A model generated the notes under the pieces. The model saw nothing but the letters and a program-made list of their open reading frames with translations, was not told the DNA's origin and searched no databases. This document shows, piece by piece, positions 1-19,435 of a stretch of DNA of 64,000 nt; the first letter of the stretch is position 1; every line of letters starts with the position of its first letter. The DNA comes from Gordionus sp. m RMFG-2023 (Eukaryota > Nematomorpha > Gordioida > Chordodea > Parachordodidae): NCBI RefSeq assembly GCF_954871325.1, contig NC_088775.1:12997561-13061560 (forward strand). Reading direction: 5' to 3'. Made by a program: the position numbers and the translations under genes.

Positions 1-1984
1 TTTTTACACCTATCAATCATTTATAACTGTTAAATAATTTGTCCACTGTTTAAAAATTTTCCCGGTCCTTCTTTTCTGGCTAGATCTAATTCTAGCAAAA
101 TATCAATTTTTTTGATTTAAGGTATACGCTGTTTCGATTATATATTTTTCTTTAAATCAAAGACACAAACTAAATTAATTGATATCAAAATGTTTCTTTA
201 TATTTATAATTGTTTCATAAGAATGTACAATGATTCTTTTAATCTTCAATTATTTACATAGAACTAAAATAAATAAAAATATAATATTCGTTTGAATAAT
301 AAATTAAGTTAAACTAAGAAATTGGTAAAAAAAATATTATAATAAAAGGTTAAACATTTAAGATATTGGTCAAGGTTAAAAAAAAGGTATCTTATTCAAA
401 TAAAGATTAACGATGTTTCTACAACTCAACACTAACGAGTAATAAGCTATATTTATAATAAGCGCGATGGCCACATAATTTACAAAAGTAAAGCCATAGG
501 TATAAATTGCAAATACTGAGCGAAATGAAGAAATTGTGATAGTCGTTTACTTATTATATTTCAAAAAATATTGTAAATGTGACGAATCAGCTGTGATTTC
601 GCGTCGCTTGAGAGAATAGCGTTTACTATAAACGAGGCGTAAAGTTGCCATATTTATAAAATTATTAATCCCAGACCCAAATCTATCTAAGACAAATATG
701 TGCATTTTTTTGAAAAAGGGGTATAGAAATCCCTTTCTATCAAATTCTAATATAACGAGATTATTATTTATATGGCGCTTAGTCACAGTTTTCTTTTTTT
801 CAAACGAAAGCGTCTTTTTTTCCACCCTGGTTAATAGATCATTTTATTTTTGATGGTTCGCAAAAAATAACAATCATTTATTCATTTGAATCTATATTAT
901 TACATCATTTTAAATGTCAATGAATTAAATATTCTTTTTTTTACTTATACTGTAAGGCAGTCGTTGCTAACCCCCGTCTTAAGACCACGTACACATACTC
1001 CTTATAAATTTTCACTTTCCCTCAAAATTAGAAGAAATTTCCCTCTCCCCTCCTCAATATTTCATTACCTATATTATACAATAAATAGTTAAATTTAGAG
1101 CACCCATTGATCTAGAGCTCCATATCAAGACGATGGAAATGATAAATTAATTAATTATAAGCTTTATTTCTCAATTATTTATATCTAATAGAAGCTATGT
1201 AATAAAAAAAAACATGCAGCATATCAAATAGGTAAGCACTTGTTATATATAAAAACTATTCGTTCTGTCAGATAAAATTGAGGCTATGATTGAATAAAAA
1301 GGAGTCGCTACAAAATATTAGATGAATATGTATAAAGCCAGTCTCCTCTCAAGCTTAGAATTTTGCCTCTAAACTAAAATATCCCTTCTTACCCACCACT
1401 TCTCTAGACGTTTAGCGAGTTACAATTATTGTAACATAACATAAAGTTTTGGCCAAATTAAAACGTGTGTGAAAGAGCATCAAACAACAGCCAAACCTCT
1501 GCCACTGCGGAGCATATATTTAATTTTCCGATACATCATTAATTTAAATAATTGACATGACCTTGACAAAGAAAAATAACTTCCCCAAAAGATTAATTAG
1601 GGCATCGAGATCGCAAAACCCAAGTACAATATGTAATCAGAGAATGGAAATAACACTCAAATGGAGAAGCTTATTATCTCCTTCCTAACATTATTTTTTT
1701 AAATATTGTTTATTAACATTTTTAACGTATTTCTTTAATTTAAGAATTTTTTCAATTTCTAAGTTTTTAATATGATTTTATCTTGGTAATAATAAATAAT
1801 ACATGTTACCAACAAGTCGGAATATATTATAAATTATTTATTTAATTTGACCCCGTTAGTGCCGTTTAATAAATTTTCGATATTGATATTATTCACATTT
1901 AAAAAAAATATAAAACACCTTATAAATTTACAATTAATAAAAGTGATGGCTTATAATTCAAATCAAAATCTTAATTTTTTATTC
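1..1984. other. gene-free AT-rich stretch
   Basis: I see no exon-like block, RNA gene or recognisable transposon here. The longest open frame (547-825, minus, 92 codons, with no ATG at its first codon) has no motif I recognise and is of a length expected by chance at this base composition. Homopolymer A and T runs are frequent. Confidence 0.5.
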
Positions 1985-2183
1985 TTCTAAGTCAGAATAA
2001 CTAAATTTAGCCAATTTTAAATTGTAGCCCAATTAATATTATGCAAACCTCGAGATTCCGTTAATAGATGTCCAAACCTTTTCTGCCATGCATAAACAAA
2101 ACCTCGGCGTGTTTAATATATTTTGGCTAAAATACATGAGCCATTTTTCAAAAGTCAAACCGTTTAACAACATTAAGATTATG
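1985..2183. repeat. foldback MITE, TAGTGTTGTTAA family
   Basis: One copy of a short palindromic repeat found at least a dozen times in the window. The two halves are inverted copies. The outer part reads like GCCGATTTTAAAAACGGC, the middle like AAACCTCGAGATTTCG, and the centre contains a TCTGCCAT block. The right end here reads CCGTTTAACAACATTA, the complement of the family terminus TAGTGTTGTTAA. It has no coding capacity. Other copies lie near 3925-4082, 5390-5560, 42933-43086, 51040-51190 and 53395-53570. Confidence 0.6.
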
Positions 2184-2808
2184 TCTAACAACTTAAAAAA
2201 TTGATATATTACCAACTTCATATAATTTTAGAAATCTATTATACAGTTATAAGAATCGACATTTATTGGAAGTAAGGCCTTTCAAAAAGAAATACCGAAT
2301 AATAAATTATTCGTATTCCATTCTTTTAAACAAATTATATTCATATAAAAATTACTATTCTTATTTGATTCATAACTACGAATAATATTGACAAAATTTT
2401 TATCAGCATTCGTTGTCTAACCTTGATATCTTATTCTTTCTTAAAATATATTATTTATATTTTCAATTTTTTAAAAAAAAAATTTCTTGAATTTTTAGAT
2501 TTATGGGTTGGCGAGAAGATGACAATAATTTTTATTGAAAAAAATCCTAATATTACTCACTCCCCCATTCTCACCATATTTAAGCAGAGAAAATTTCCTC
2601 ACATTTGTACATTTTCATTACCAAGAATTCGATATTAAACTATTTATACATTATCTATCACTTTTTTATTTTATTTAAAAATAATAATTATAAATCGTTA
2701 TGTAAGAAAGATAGAATTCTTACAAATAATTTAATATGCTATAAATAAAATATCAAAATTTAAATAATGTTGAGCCTTTTTTGAGAGGAAATATATTCCT
2801 ATAAGAAT

Positions 2809-10720
<7,912 letters not shown>

Positions 10721-11379
10721 CTGATAACCGAACTTTTAATTTCACCAAAGTGCTAAACGTTATAGAAATGACAAATATTAAAAAATGTGGAAGAATAAAA
10801 TGCCATACATATATATTTATTATCATGAATATAAAGAGTTTGTATTTATCTCAGACTCAAATAAAAAAATTGAATGATATATTTATGTTATATTATTTAT
10901 AAATTTTTTTAATTCTATTGTGATATTTTGAATGCCTATTTCTTTTATGTGCTATATTAGGGGTATCCAGTAGCGTCACAGGGTGGGGGGGGGGCTTGAG
11001 CCCATAAAAAATTTGGAGATCCTCCATTAAATTTAAAAATTTTTTAAAGGTAATTTAGGATAGCTAAAAAAATGAAATAATTTTAGATAATGCTAGCCAA
11101 AAAAAAAATTATTCGGAAAATAATTTAAAAAATTTGAGCCCTCTGAAATTGCGAAGGCTAGTGACACCCTTACGATTGGAGAAAGAATAGGTTACAGTAC
11201 TTAGGTTACAGGTAACAAAAGAATTAGAACAGAACCTGAGTTTAATCATTTATTTTTTTTGCTCCCTTTTGGTTTTACAGTGTAGACCGATAAAATGTTT
11301 TATTTTATTTCTTCAAAACTAAAATAAAAGAAGTTTTTGGTTGCATATTTCTTTGTACTTTCATGTTGGAGAGTAACGT
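10721..11379. other. spacer upstream of ACAT1, with possible hAT remnant
   Basis: The DNA between the ACAT1 start codon and the rRNA fragment would hold the ACAT1 promoter; no motif is distinctive. At 10967-11176 a block begins CAGTAGCGTCACAGGGT, followed by a G run, and ends with GGCTAGTGACACCC. This resembles the degenerate termini of a small hAT-type element, but the match is weak and no target duplication is seen. Confidence 0.35.
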
Positions 11380-13460
11380 TCGGTTTCTCACCGGCTAGCC
11401 AGTTACAATTAGTTACCTTCAATCTTGGGGTCTAACTAACCGTAAAAAACTAGACCCTGCTATTAATTAATCTATCATAACTCCCTGCCAATGCTCGCTG
11501 GTTTTTCGTTAGCCGAATTCGACGTTTCCAAGTTGGACTCCCTAGGGGTGAGCGAGTTATCCACCAATCCATCCCTGTTGTAACTTTTCTGTCACCTCCC
11601 GCTTTAAACTACAAATGTCGAAAGGATCGATAGACCATATATTCACGGTTCGTATTTGTACTGAAAATTAAATCAATTTGCCTTTTGCTCAATACGAGGT
11701 TTCTGTTCTCACTGAGCTTGCCTTAGGGCACCTAAGTTACTTTTGACAGATATACCGCTTCAGTCAAACTCCCCACCTGACACTGTCTTCTGATCGAATC
11801 GGCCGAAAGGAAGGTGTCGTGAAGACCGGGCTCGAAAGAGGTAAAGTAATAGCGTCATTAAGGCCAAACCTATATTACTCCCATATGATTTTTCGCGCAA
11901 TCACATAAGTAAAAAAACGATGAAGGGGTATTTCAATGGCAGTTGTCAATGTGTCTTCACAGAGTCGGATTAGAGTCAAGCTCAACAGGGTCTTCTATCC
12001 CCGATAATTCTGCCAAGCCGTTCCCTTGGCTGTGGCTTCGCTAGATAGTAGATAGGGACAGTAAGAATCTCTTTGATCTATTCATGCGCGTCACTAATTA
12101 AATGACGATGCATTTGGCTACCATAGGAGTCATAGTTACTCCCGCCGTTTATCCGTGCTTGATTGAATTTCTACACTTTGATATTCAGACTGGGTAGAAA
12201 TAACATTGCGTCAATACCGTCCAACAGCCATCTCAATGCTTTGTTTTAATTAATTCGGATTGGGTCCCTCCGTACCTCTAATCTGGCTGTTAATCGCCGA
12301 AAGAAGCATATCTTTCCCGCTCTTAGAAAAGGGCCGGAGCGCGTTAGCTCAAGCAATAGAGGAGAAGGATTGCTGTTCTAATTTGAACTATAGATCAAAC
12401 TCAGCCCCGGTACGATGCTGGACTCGTTTCTCGCCACAGCCCGACCGGCCTTTAGAGCCAATCCTTCTTCCGAAGTTAGGATCTAGTTTGTCGACTTCCC
12501 TTACCTACATTATTCGATCGACTAAAGGTTGTTCACCTCGGTGCTGTAGACATGGGCACGATCTGGTATAAAAATTATGATCCCTCCTCGAATTTTCACG
12601 GGTCATTGACGACGCTTCGGACACTGCAACAGCCGCGGTGCTTTACGGACGTATCAATCCCGGCTAAGCCGAATTTAGGGAGTTTTATCCTTACAAAGAA
12701 AACAAAACTCTTCTCGGGGTCGTCGAAAACGTCATCGAGTCTGTTTGCGTTGCCGCACCTAACTCGCTTTTGACGGTTGAAACGAAGTTTACTTTCTTAA
12801 TCAGGTTCGGGGTTATTAATCCGATTCTCTTTCGCCAGAGGCGATGGCCGAACGTCAGACCGCTTCACAACAAATTTCTGGATTGACTGACCCATGTGCA
12901 ACGGTAAGCAGAAAATAATTGCCCGAAAAAATAATCCCCAATAATAATTCTTAGAAAATAATTCCCCGAAATTGATTTTCTCAAAATTTTAAATATTTTA
13001 TTTGAGGATTTTTATTTCGTGGATATATTTATAGGGAATTATTTCTCCTATTTTATTAATTTTGTAATTTTTAATCTTTCTAGATTCATGTGAAACTATT
13101 GTCACATGAGACCCTTCTCCACTTCAGTCTTCAAGTTCTCACTTAAAAATTTACTACTACCACCAAGATCTACGTCGGGGACGGCTGCAGATAGGACTGC
13201 GCCGAATCCTTCTGCGCTCATCCCCTTGACTCTTCTACTCGTTCGAAATTGATTTGGACAAATTGTTCCAAACGGCTGGGTATGGACTTAACGCTATAGC
13301 ACCCTCCATTTTCAGGGCTGATTCGGCAGAGGATTTCAGCATTTAAAACTTCAACTCTCGAATATTGATATCATTTTAAGAAAACTAGTTATCTTCCCAC
13401 TAAAGTGAGAGGCTCCATCATATGAACTCTTGGTTCCCGTTCTAAATCGCTGAAGTAATA
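11380..13460 (-). rRNA. large-subunit (28S) rRNA fragment, probably a pseudogene copy
   Basis: The plus strand reads as antisense LSU rRNA, from 3' side to 5' side. Recognisable conserved blocks, in the expected order, include ACTCCCCACCTGACACTGTC (about 11767), GAGTCAAGCTCAACAGGGTC (about 11973), GCGCGTCACTAATTAAATGA, GTCATAGTTACTCCCGCCGT, CTTCCCTTACCTACATTATT, ACTGACCCATGTGCAAC and CTACTACCACCAAGATCTAC. It covers much of domains II-V but neither end of the LSU, and no 18S or 5.8S is visible. Several normally invariant stretches carry substitutions or small indels, and an AT-rich insert interrupts it at 12905-13092. With no rDNA neighbours and a satellite beside it, I infer a dispersed degenerate copy; a functional but divergent gene cannot be excluded. 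Confidence 0.9.
12905..13092. repeat. AT-rich foldback insert inside the LSU rRNA fragment
   Basis: The sequence leaves the conserved LSU track after TGACCCATGTGCAAC and returns before ATGAGACCCTTCTCCACTTC. The roughly 190 bp between are AT-rich and partly self-complementary: AGAAAATAATTCCCC on the left pairs with GGGAATTATTTCTCC on the right, and AATAATTCCCC-like words repeat. This looks like a small palindromic element inserted in rDNA rather than an ordinary expansion segment. Confidence 0.55.
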
Positions 13461-13509
13461 ATCGCTAAAAATTAAAATACCACTAAAAAAATAAAAATTA
13501 AAGACAACA

Positions 13510-15613
13510 AATAGTTATATAAAATACTTAATACAAATATAAATCTAAGGGTGAGAATATAATATATTTTAATATATATAATTCATAATAATATTATTAA
13601 ACATGTGTTTTACAAATTTAATAATTGTTTTAAATAGCATTAAAAAATTTTATCAATAGTTAAAATACTTAATACAAATATATATCTTAAGGGAGAAATT
13701 ATAATAAATTTTAGTGTATAATTACAAATTATATTATTAACAAAGCGTTTTACAAAAATATTTTAAATGGCAATAAAAGATTTTATCAATAGTTATATTC
13801 AATACTTAATAACAAATATATATTTTAAGGGGGATATTATAATAAATTTTAATATATATATATAATATTATTAAGTATGCGTTTTATAAATTTTTAATTA
13901 TTTTAAAAAGCATTAAAAAATTTTATCAATAGATAAAATACTTAATACAAATATATATCTTAAGGGAGAAATTTTAATAAATTTTAGTATATAATTATAA
14001 ATTATATTATTAACAAGGCGTTTTACAAAAATATTTTAAATGGCAATAAAAGATTTTATCAATAGTTATATTCAATACTTAATAACAAATATATATTTTA
14101 AGGGGGATATTATAATAAATTTTAATATATATATAAAATATTATTAAGTATGCGTTTTATAAATTTTTAATTATTTTAAAAAGCATTAAAAAATTTTATC
14201 AATAGTTAGAATACTTAATACAAATATATATCTTAAGGGAGAAATTTTAATAAATTTTAGTATATAATTACAAATTATATTATTAACAAGGCGTTTTACA
14301 AAAATATTTTAAATGGCAATAAAAGATTTTATCAATAGTTATATTCAATACTTAATAACAAATATATATTTTAAGGGGGATATTATAATAAATTTTAATA
14401 TATATATATAATATTATTAAGTATGCGTTTTATAAATTTTTAATTATTTTAAAAAGCATTAAAAAATTTTATCAATAGATAAAATACTTAATACAAATAT
14501 ATATCTTAAGGGAGAAATTTTAATAAATTTTAGTATATAATTATAAATTATATTATTAACAAGGCGTTTTACAAAAATATTTTAAATGGCAATAAAAGAT
14601 TTTATCAATAGTTATATTCAATACTTAATAACAAATATATATTTTAAGGGGGATATTATAATAAATTTTAATATATATATATAATATTATTAAGTATGCG
14701 TTTTATAAATTTTTAATTATTTTAAAAAGCATTAAAAAATTTTATCAATAGATAAAATACTTAATATAAATATATATCTTAAGGGAGAAATTTTAATAAA
14801 TTTTAGTATATAATTATAAATTATATTATTAACAAGGCGTTTTACAAAAATATTTTAAATGGCAATAAAAGATTTTATCAATAGTTATATTCAATACTTA
14901 ATAACAAATATATATTTTAAGGGGGATATTATAATAAATTTTAATATATATATATAATATTATTAAGTATGCGTTTTATAAATTTTTAATTATTTTAAAA
15001 AGCATTAAAAAAATTTATCAATAGATAAAATACTTAATACAAATATATATCTTAAGGGAGAAATTTTAATAAATTTTAGTATATAATTATAAATTATATT
15101 ATTAACAAGGCGTTTTACAAAAATATTTTAAATGGCAATAAAAGATTTTATCAATAGTTATATTCAATACTTAAAAACAAATATATATTTTAAGGGGGAT
15201 ATTATAATAAATTTTAATATATATATATAATATTATTAAGTATGCGTTTTATAAATTTTTAATTATTTTAAAAAGCATTAAAAAATTTTATCAATAGTTA
15301 AAATACTTAATACAAATATATATCTTAAGGGAGAAATTATAATAAATTTTAGTATATAATTACAAATTATATTATTAACAAGGCGTTTTACAAAAATATT
15401 TTAAATGGCAATAAAAGATTTTATCAATAGTTATATTCAATACTTAGTAACAAATATATATTTTAAGGGGGATATTATAATAAATTTTAATATATATATA
15501 TAATATTATTAAGTATGCGTTTTATAAATTTTTAATTATTTTAAAAAGCATTAAAAAATTTTATCAATAGATAAAATACTTAATACAAATATATATCTTA
15601 AGGGAGAAATTCA
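13510..15613. repeat. 273-bp satellite array, dimeric unit
   Basis: About 7.5 head-to-tail copies. The word ATCAATAG followed by AAAATACTTAATA recurs at about 13652, 13925, 14198, 14471, 14743, 15017, 15290 and 15562, a spacing of 272-274 bp. Each unit is two related halves of about 137 bp: one has TATATATCTTAAGGGAG and AACAAGGCGTTTTAC, the other TATATATTTTAAGGGGGA and AAGTATGCGTTTTAT. Copies are nearly identical, indicating recent homogenisation. The array starts next to the LSU fragment and stops abruptly at about 15613. No coding potential. Confidence 0.9.
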
Positions 15614-16134
15614 ATTAAAACTCCCATTATTTACAATGAATTAATTATTATGGCATTATGAGCTTGCTGAAATATCTAAACCTTAAATTACATTTAAAAG
15701 GATAGTTTATTTGGAAAACAATGTGTATGATTGTTTGCAATATATAGATTTGATCGATGAATTGTATTATAATAATTCCATAATAAAAGTATTAATTTTT
15801 ACAGCAATAAATTTTGTCTTATTTCATCTCAAGATTTAATAGATAACCCCAAAATATTTTTATCCTACCCCCATTAAGGCAGCCTACCACCCACCCCTTC
15901 AAAAAATAGGATGCAAACTGTTCCTACCTCTCCCGCTCATGTAGACGCTGTATATAGATTTATGATAGATATCTACATCCAGTGAAAATCTTGTCACGTA
16001 AACAAAAAAAAAATAAAGTATCATTTCAAACACCAAGTATATTGGTCTTTTTTATCAATTTTATATTAAATTTTTTATTAACAATATATCTACAACTATT
16101 TTAAATTTAATAATATATATTTAATATGATTTTA
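15614..16134. other. spacer between satellite and FLYWCH/MULE gene
   Basis: I see no gene. The stretch would include the 3' flank of the minus-strand FLYWCH/MULE gene. No inverted terminus or 9-bp duplication typical of MULEs was found. Confidence 0.5.
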
Positions 16135-19100
16135 TTAAATCAGACACTTTATCAATAAAAAAAATAAATTAGAAGTAATATCATATAATGCTGTTAAGTT
16201 TACAATTTTTTTATTAATTATCACAGATTTTTTATTTTTCTCCGTAACTATTTCCCCGTTATTGATTTGTATAACTTTAAGTTCTGTCAGGCGTTGGTTA
16301 TCTTTTAAAACGCGAATTAATGAATATATGTCAGGATGAGCATTTTTTTGCCATTCGCTTGAGGGAATGGTGATATCCTCCAAGATGATTATTACTGCGA
16401 GGACCTTGAATCTTATACCTAACACCAAACAATGTATTAAATGTTAAAAATATTATAAACTTTTATATAAATTGTGAGGAATTAATAAAAATGAAATAAT
16501 TACCTGGTCCAAATTTGATGAGGAAAGATTGCATCAGAATTTATCCAGGTAGTATCCATATATATTAAGAAACTAAATATTAACGGGTCATTGGCTGCTA
16601 GATCTACACAAGAATCACGGACCACTTGAATGTCCTCTCTCTTGCATAAAGGTAATACACTCATCCTTCGAACAATAGTGTATACAGCAGTCTCTTCTTT
16701 ATACTGCTTGACTAAACCTAAATGCTGAACTTTACGCCAAATGGCCTGCGTAAAGTGGAAGAAGCAGCCTAAAAATAAATTATACAACTATATATAATTT
16801 AAACTTTACCCTTTACTAAAATATTGGGAAATACAAATTGTAGAGCAGATATCGCTCCTGCTTCATAGTCGGTTTGTGCCATTTCTGGTGAAAACTGGAT
16901 ACCATTCAATGTCCCATATTCCACGATTATTTGAAATAGCTCAATATAGGACTCCTTCCTTTTATCTGGAAGAAGTGCATATATGATAGGGATCATCGTT
17001 TGATTATACATGATATGTATAGTATATAATTGGCTAAAAAAACGTGGACATGTGTAAAAAGTCCCATCCATATAAATGAATTTTGTATAAGAAGATAAAC
17101 TGACTAACATGACAGACCCAAATACAATAAGTTTGTTATTATTGTTTTTAATTAAGAAGTTATCACCACTGAATGTTGTTATCAATTCAGTGGTCAATAC
17201 AATTGTGTCATTGCTAATGGGAATATTTGGCCTGGTTTGTTTTAAAACACGGTTAATCGTATTTTTAACGGAAATAAAAGGTGGTAAGGCTCCTGGATAA
17301 TTGATTATATCTGGATCTTCAGAGCATTGTTAGTTTAATGCCTTTAGATAGATATTCATCCTTGTATCTAAAGGATTTTGTTGTACCGTTGCTTTTACTG
17401 TTTGCAAAGTTTTTAATTTGTGAAAAAGTATAGCATGATTTTGATGTTCGTGCATTTTGGATATTGTGTATCCCTGAATATATTTACACGTCACTTTACA
17501 ATCAGCTTTTAAGCAACGATAGTAAATTGTATTCCTGTATGTACCGTTATAACGGTAAAGAAAATTTTGAAAAAAGAGCAATGATTTGCCCTTTTGGCTA
17601 TCGATAAATGTCGGTTCCTCTAAATATAAGAAATTTTTTAGAAGTTTATATAGAAATTTACCAAAAATATGAATATTTTCATTAAAATCTATTAGAGATT
17701 CTGCAAATCCATAATTATCCATATTTTCTAAAAAATAATTGCCTATATATATAGTGATATATATATTTTCATTAAGAATTATTACTTTCTATTTCTGAAT
17801 TAAGAGGAGATGTATAGAAATCATTTGATATGTTAAGAGCATCTATATTTTATAGATTAAATTGATTTGTTATAAAAATGTTACTTTGAAAATCAGGAAT
17901 ATATGGGGAGATATATGAGCAAAGAGGGGATGTGTAAGCTGAATGACTTTGAGTATAACCTATTTTAAAATTTGTGCTTAGATAATGGTATTATAAAATG
18001 TTGTACCTAAAATGAGAATATTTATTTAAGATTGTTTATAATAATTAACCTTGATTAGGAAGGTTCAGTGATTGCCCTTGGGAAGTACTTGCTATTGGAA
18101 TATCACCTATTTTAAAATTTATGCTTAGATAATGGTATTATAATATGTTGTACCTAAAATGAGAATATTTATTTAAGATTGTTTATAATATTTAACCTTG
18201 ATTAGGAAGGTTCAGTGATTGTCCTTGGGAAGTACTTGCTATTGGAATATCACCTATTGGAATATCACCTATTTTAAAATTTGTGCTTAGATAATGGTAT
18301 TATAATATGTTTGTTAAAATGAGAATATTTATTTAAGATTGTTTATAATAATTAACCTTGATTAGGAAGGTTCAGTGATTGCCCTTGGGAAGTACTTGCT
18401 ATTGGAATATCACCTATTTTAAAATTTGTGCTTAGATAATGGTATTATAATATGTTGTACCTAAAATGAGAATATTTATTTAAGATTGTTTATAATATTT
18501 AACCTTGATTAGGAAGGTTCAGTGATTGTCCTTGGGAAGTACTTGCTATTGGAATATCACCTATTTTAAAATTTGTGCTTAGATAATGGTATTATAATAT
18601 GTTACCTAAAATGACAATATTTATTTAAGATTATTTATAATATTTAACCTTGATTAGGAAGGTTCAGTGATTGCCCTTGGGAAGTACTTGCTATTGGAAT
18701 ATCACCTATTTTAAAATTTGTGCTTAGATAATGGTATTATAATATGTTGTACCTAAAATGACAATATTTATTTAAAATTGTTTATAATATTTAACCTTGA
18801 TTAGGAAGGTTCAGTGATTGCCCTTGGGAAGTACTTGCTATTGGAATATCACCTATTTTAAAATTTGTGCTTAGATAATGGTATTATAATATGTTGTACC
18901 TAAAATGACAATATTTATTTAAAATTGTTTATAATATTTAACCTTGATTAGGAAGGTTCAGTGATTGCCCTTGGGAAGTACTTGCTATTAGAATATCACC
19001 TATTTAATATTGAGTTTTTTGTTTAAAAATTATGAGAAAATATTTATACCTTTAAAATTTGAATTGAGTAGATAATATTAGAAGATAAAGGTAAAACATC

Positions 19101-19350
19101 TAAAAATATAATAATATATATTTGTAATTAAATTTAAATACTTTGGATTGGTTTACAGGTCTCTGCATGACTTTTAGTTATACTAAAGTCACAATTTATG
19201 GTGAGTTTTGCTCTGCCGCCGCATTTTTTGTTGCGGCAATAGTAATATATGGCACTTTTACCAGATTTCTGTAGTAAATATTGATATCCCAAATATTCTA
19301 TGTAATTTTTATTTTTGTTAAAATTAAAATTAATTCTTAAAATATTCAAT
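16135..19350 (-). CDS. FLYWCH zinc-finger / MULE transposase spliced gene
   Basis: Exons in transcript order: 19350-19142 (first FLYWCH-like finger: GYQYL, YYYCRNKKCGGRAKL, then H and C), seven 57-nt mini-exons (18999-18050), 17959-17885, 17842-17786, 17742-16810, 16768-16504 and 16418-16135. Introns are GT-AG, several only 41-43 nt; junctions up to the transposase are phase 1. The long exon holds a second FLYWCH finger (FLYRYNGT, YYRCLKADC, HEHQNH) and the MULE catalytic core: YMDGTFYTCPRFFSQ, QTDYEAGAISALQFVFP, then across a 41-nt intron GCFFHFTQAIWR, and RSNNHLGGYHHSLKR near the end. One in-frame TAA (17331-17333) and one frameshift at an A7 run (16343-16349) interrupt it, so this copy is inactive or contains sequence errors. 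The 5' start is unresolved: the first exon follows a splice acceptor-like TTAG. No MULE terminal repeats were seen, so transposon versus domesticated gene is open. Confidence 0.75.
18050..18999 (-). repeat. tandem array of seven 57-nt mini-exons with introns
   Basis: Units of about 147 bp. Predicted exons (minus): 18999-18943, 18852-18796, 18705-18649, 18560-18504, 18413-18357, 18253-18197 (or from 18268, with a 15-nt in-frame duplication) and 18106-18050. Each is flanked by AAATAG or AAAATAG before and GTTAAT or GTTAAATATT after, is phase 1-1, and encodes DIPIASTSQGQSLNLPNQG. Between units the exons differ only by GGG/GGA (synonymous) and one Pro-to-Leu change in the 5'-most copy, while introns show small indels. 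Joining exon to exon keeps one open frame from the upstream FLYWCH exon (CAA A|GT GAT) to the downstream coding exon (CAA G|GT TAT). The unspliced array is not open, which supports splicing. Confidence 0.75.
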
Positions 19351-19435
19351 CTAATGTTGCAATTAATCTTTAAGTATTTGGCAAAATATAATCAAAAAAA
19401 TAAATATTATAATTAATTTTTCTAAAGAACCTAGG

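Noticed and set aside
547-825. 92-codon minus-strand frame
   Set aside because: No ATG at its first codon, no recognised domain, no splice-linked neighbours; length is compatible with chance.
12260-12773. Open frames of 103 and 73 codons on the plus strand
   Set aside because: They run antisense through conserved LSU rRNA sequence, which is naturally poor in stops.
12906-13081. GTAAGC...TTTCTAG borders of the insert in the LSU, suggesting a spliceosomal intron
   Set aside because: The borders fit GT-AG only on the strand opposite to the rRNA, and the insert has inverted internal arms, so an inserted repeat is more likely.
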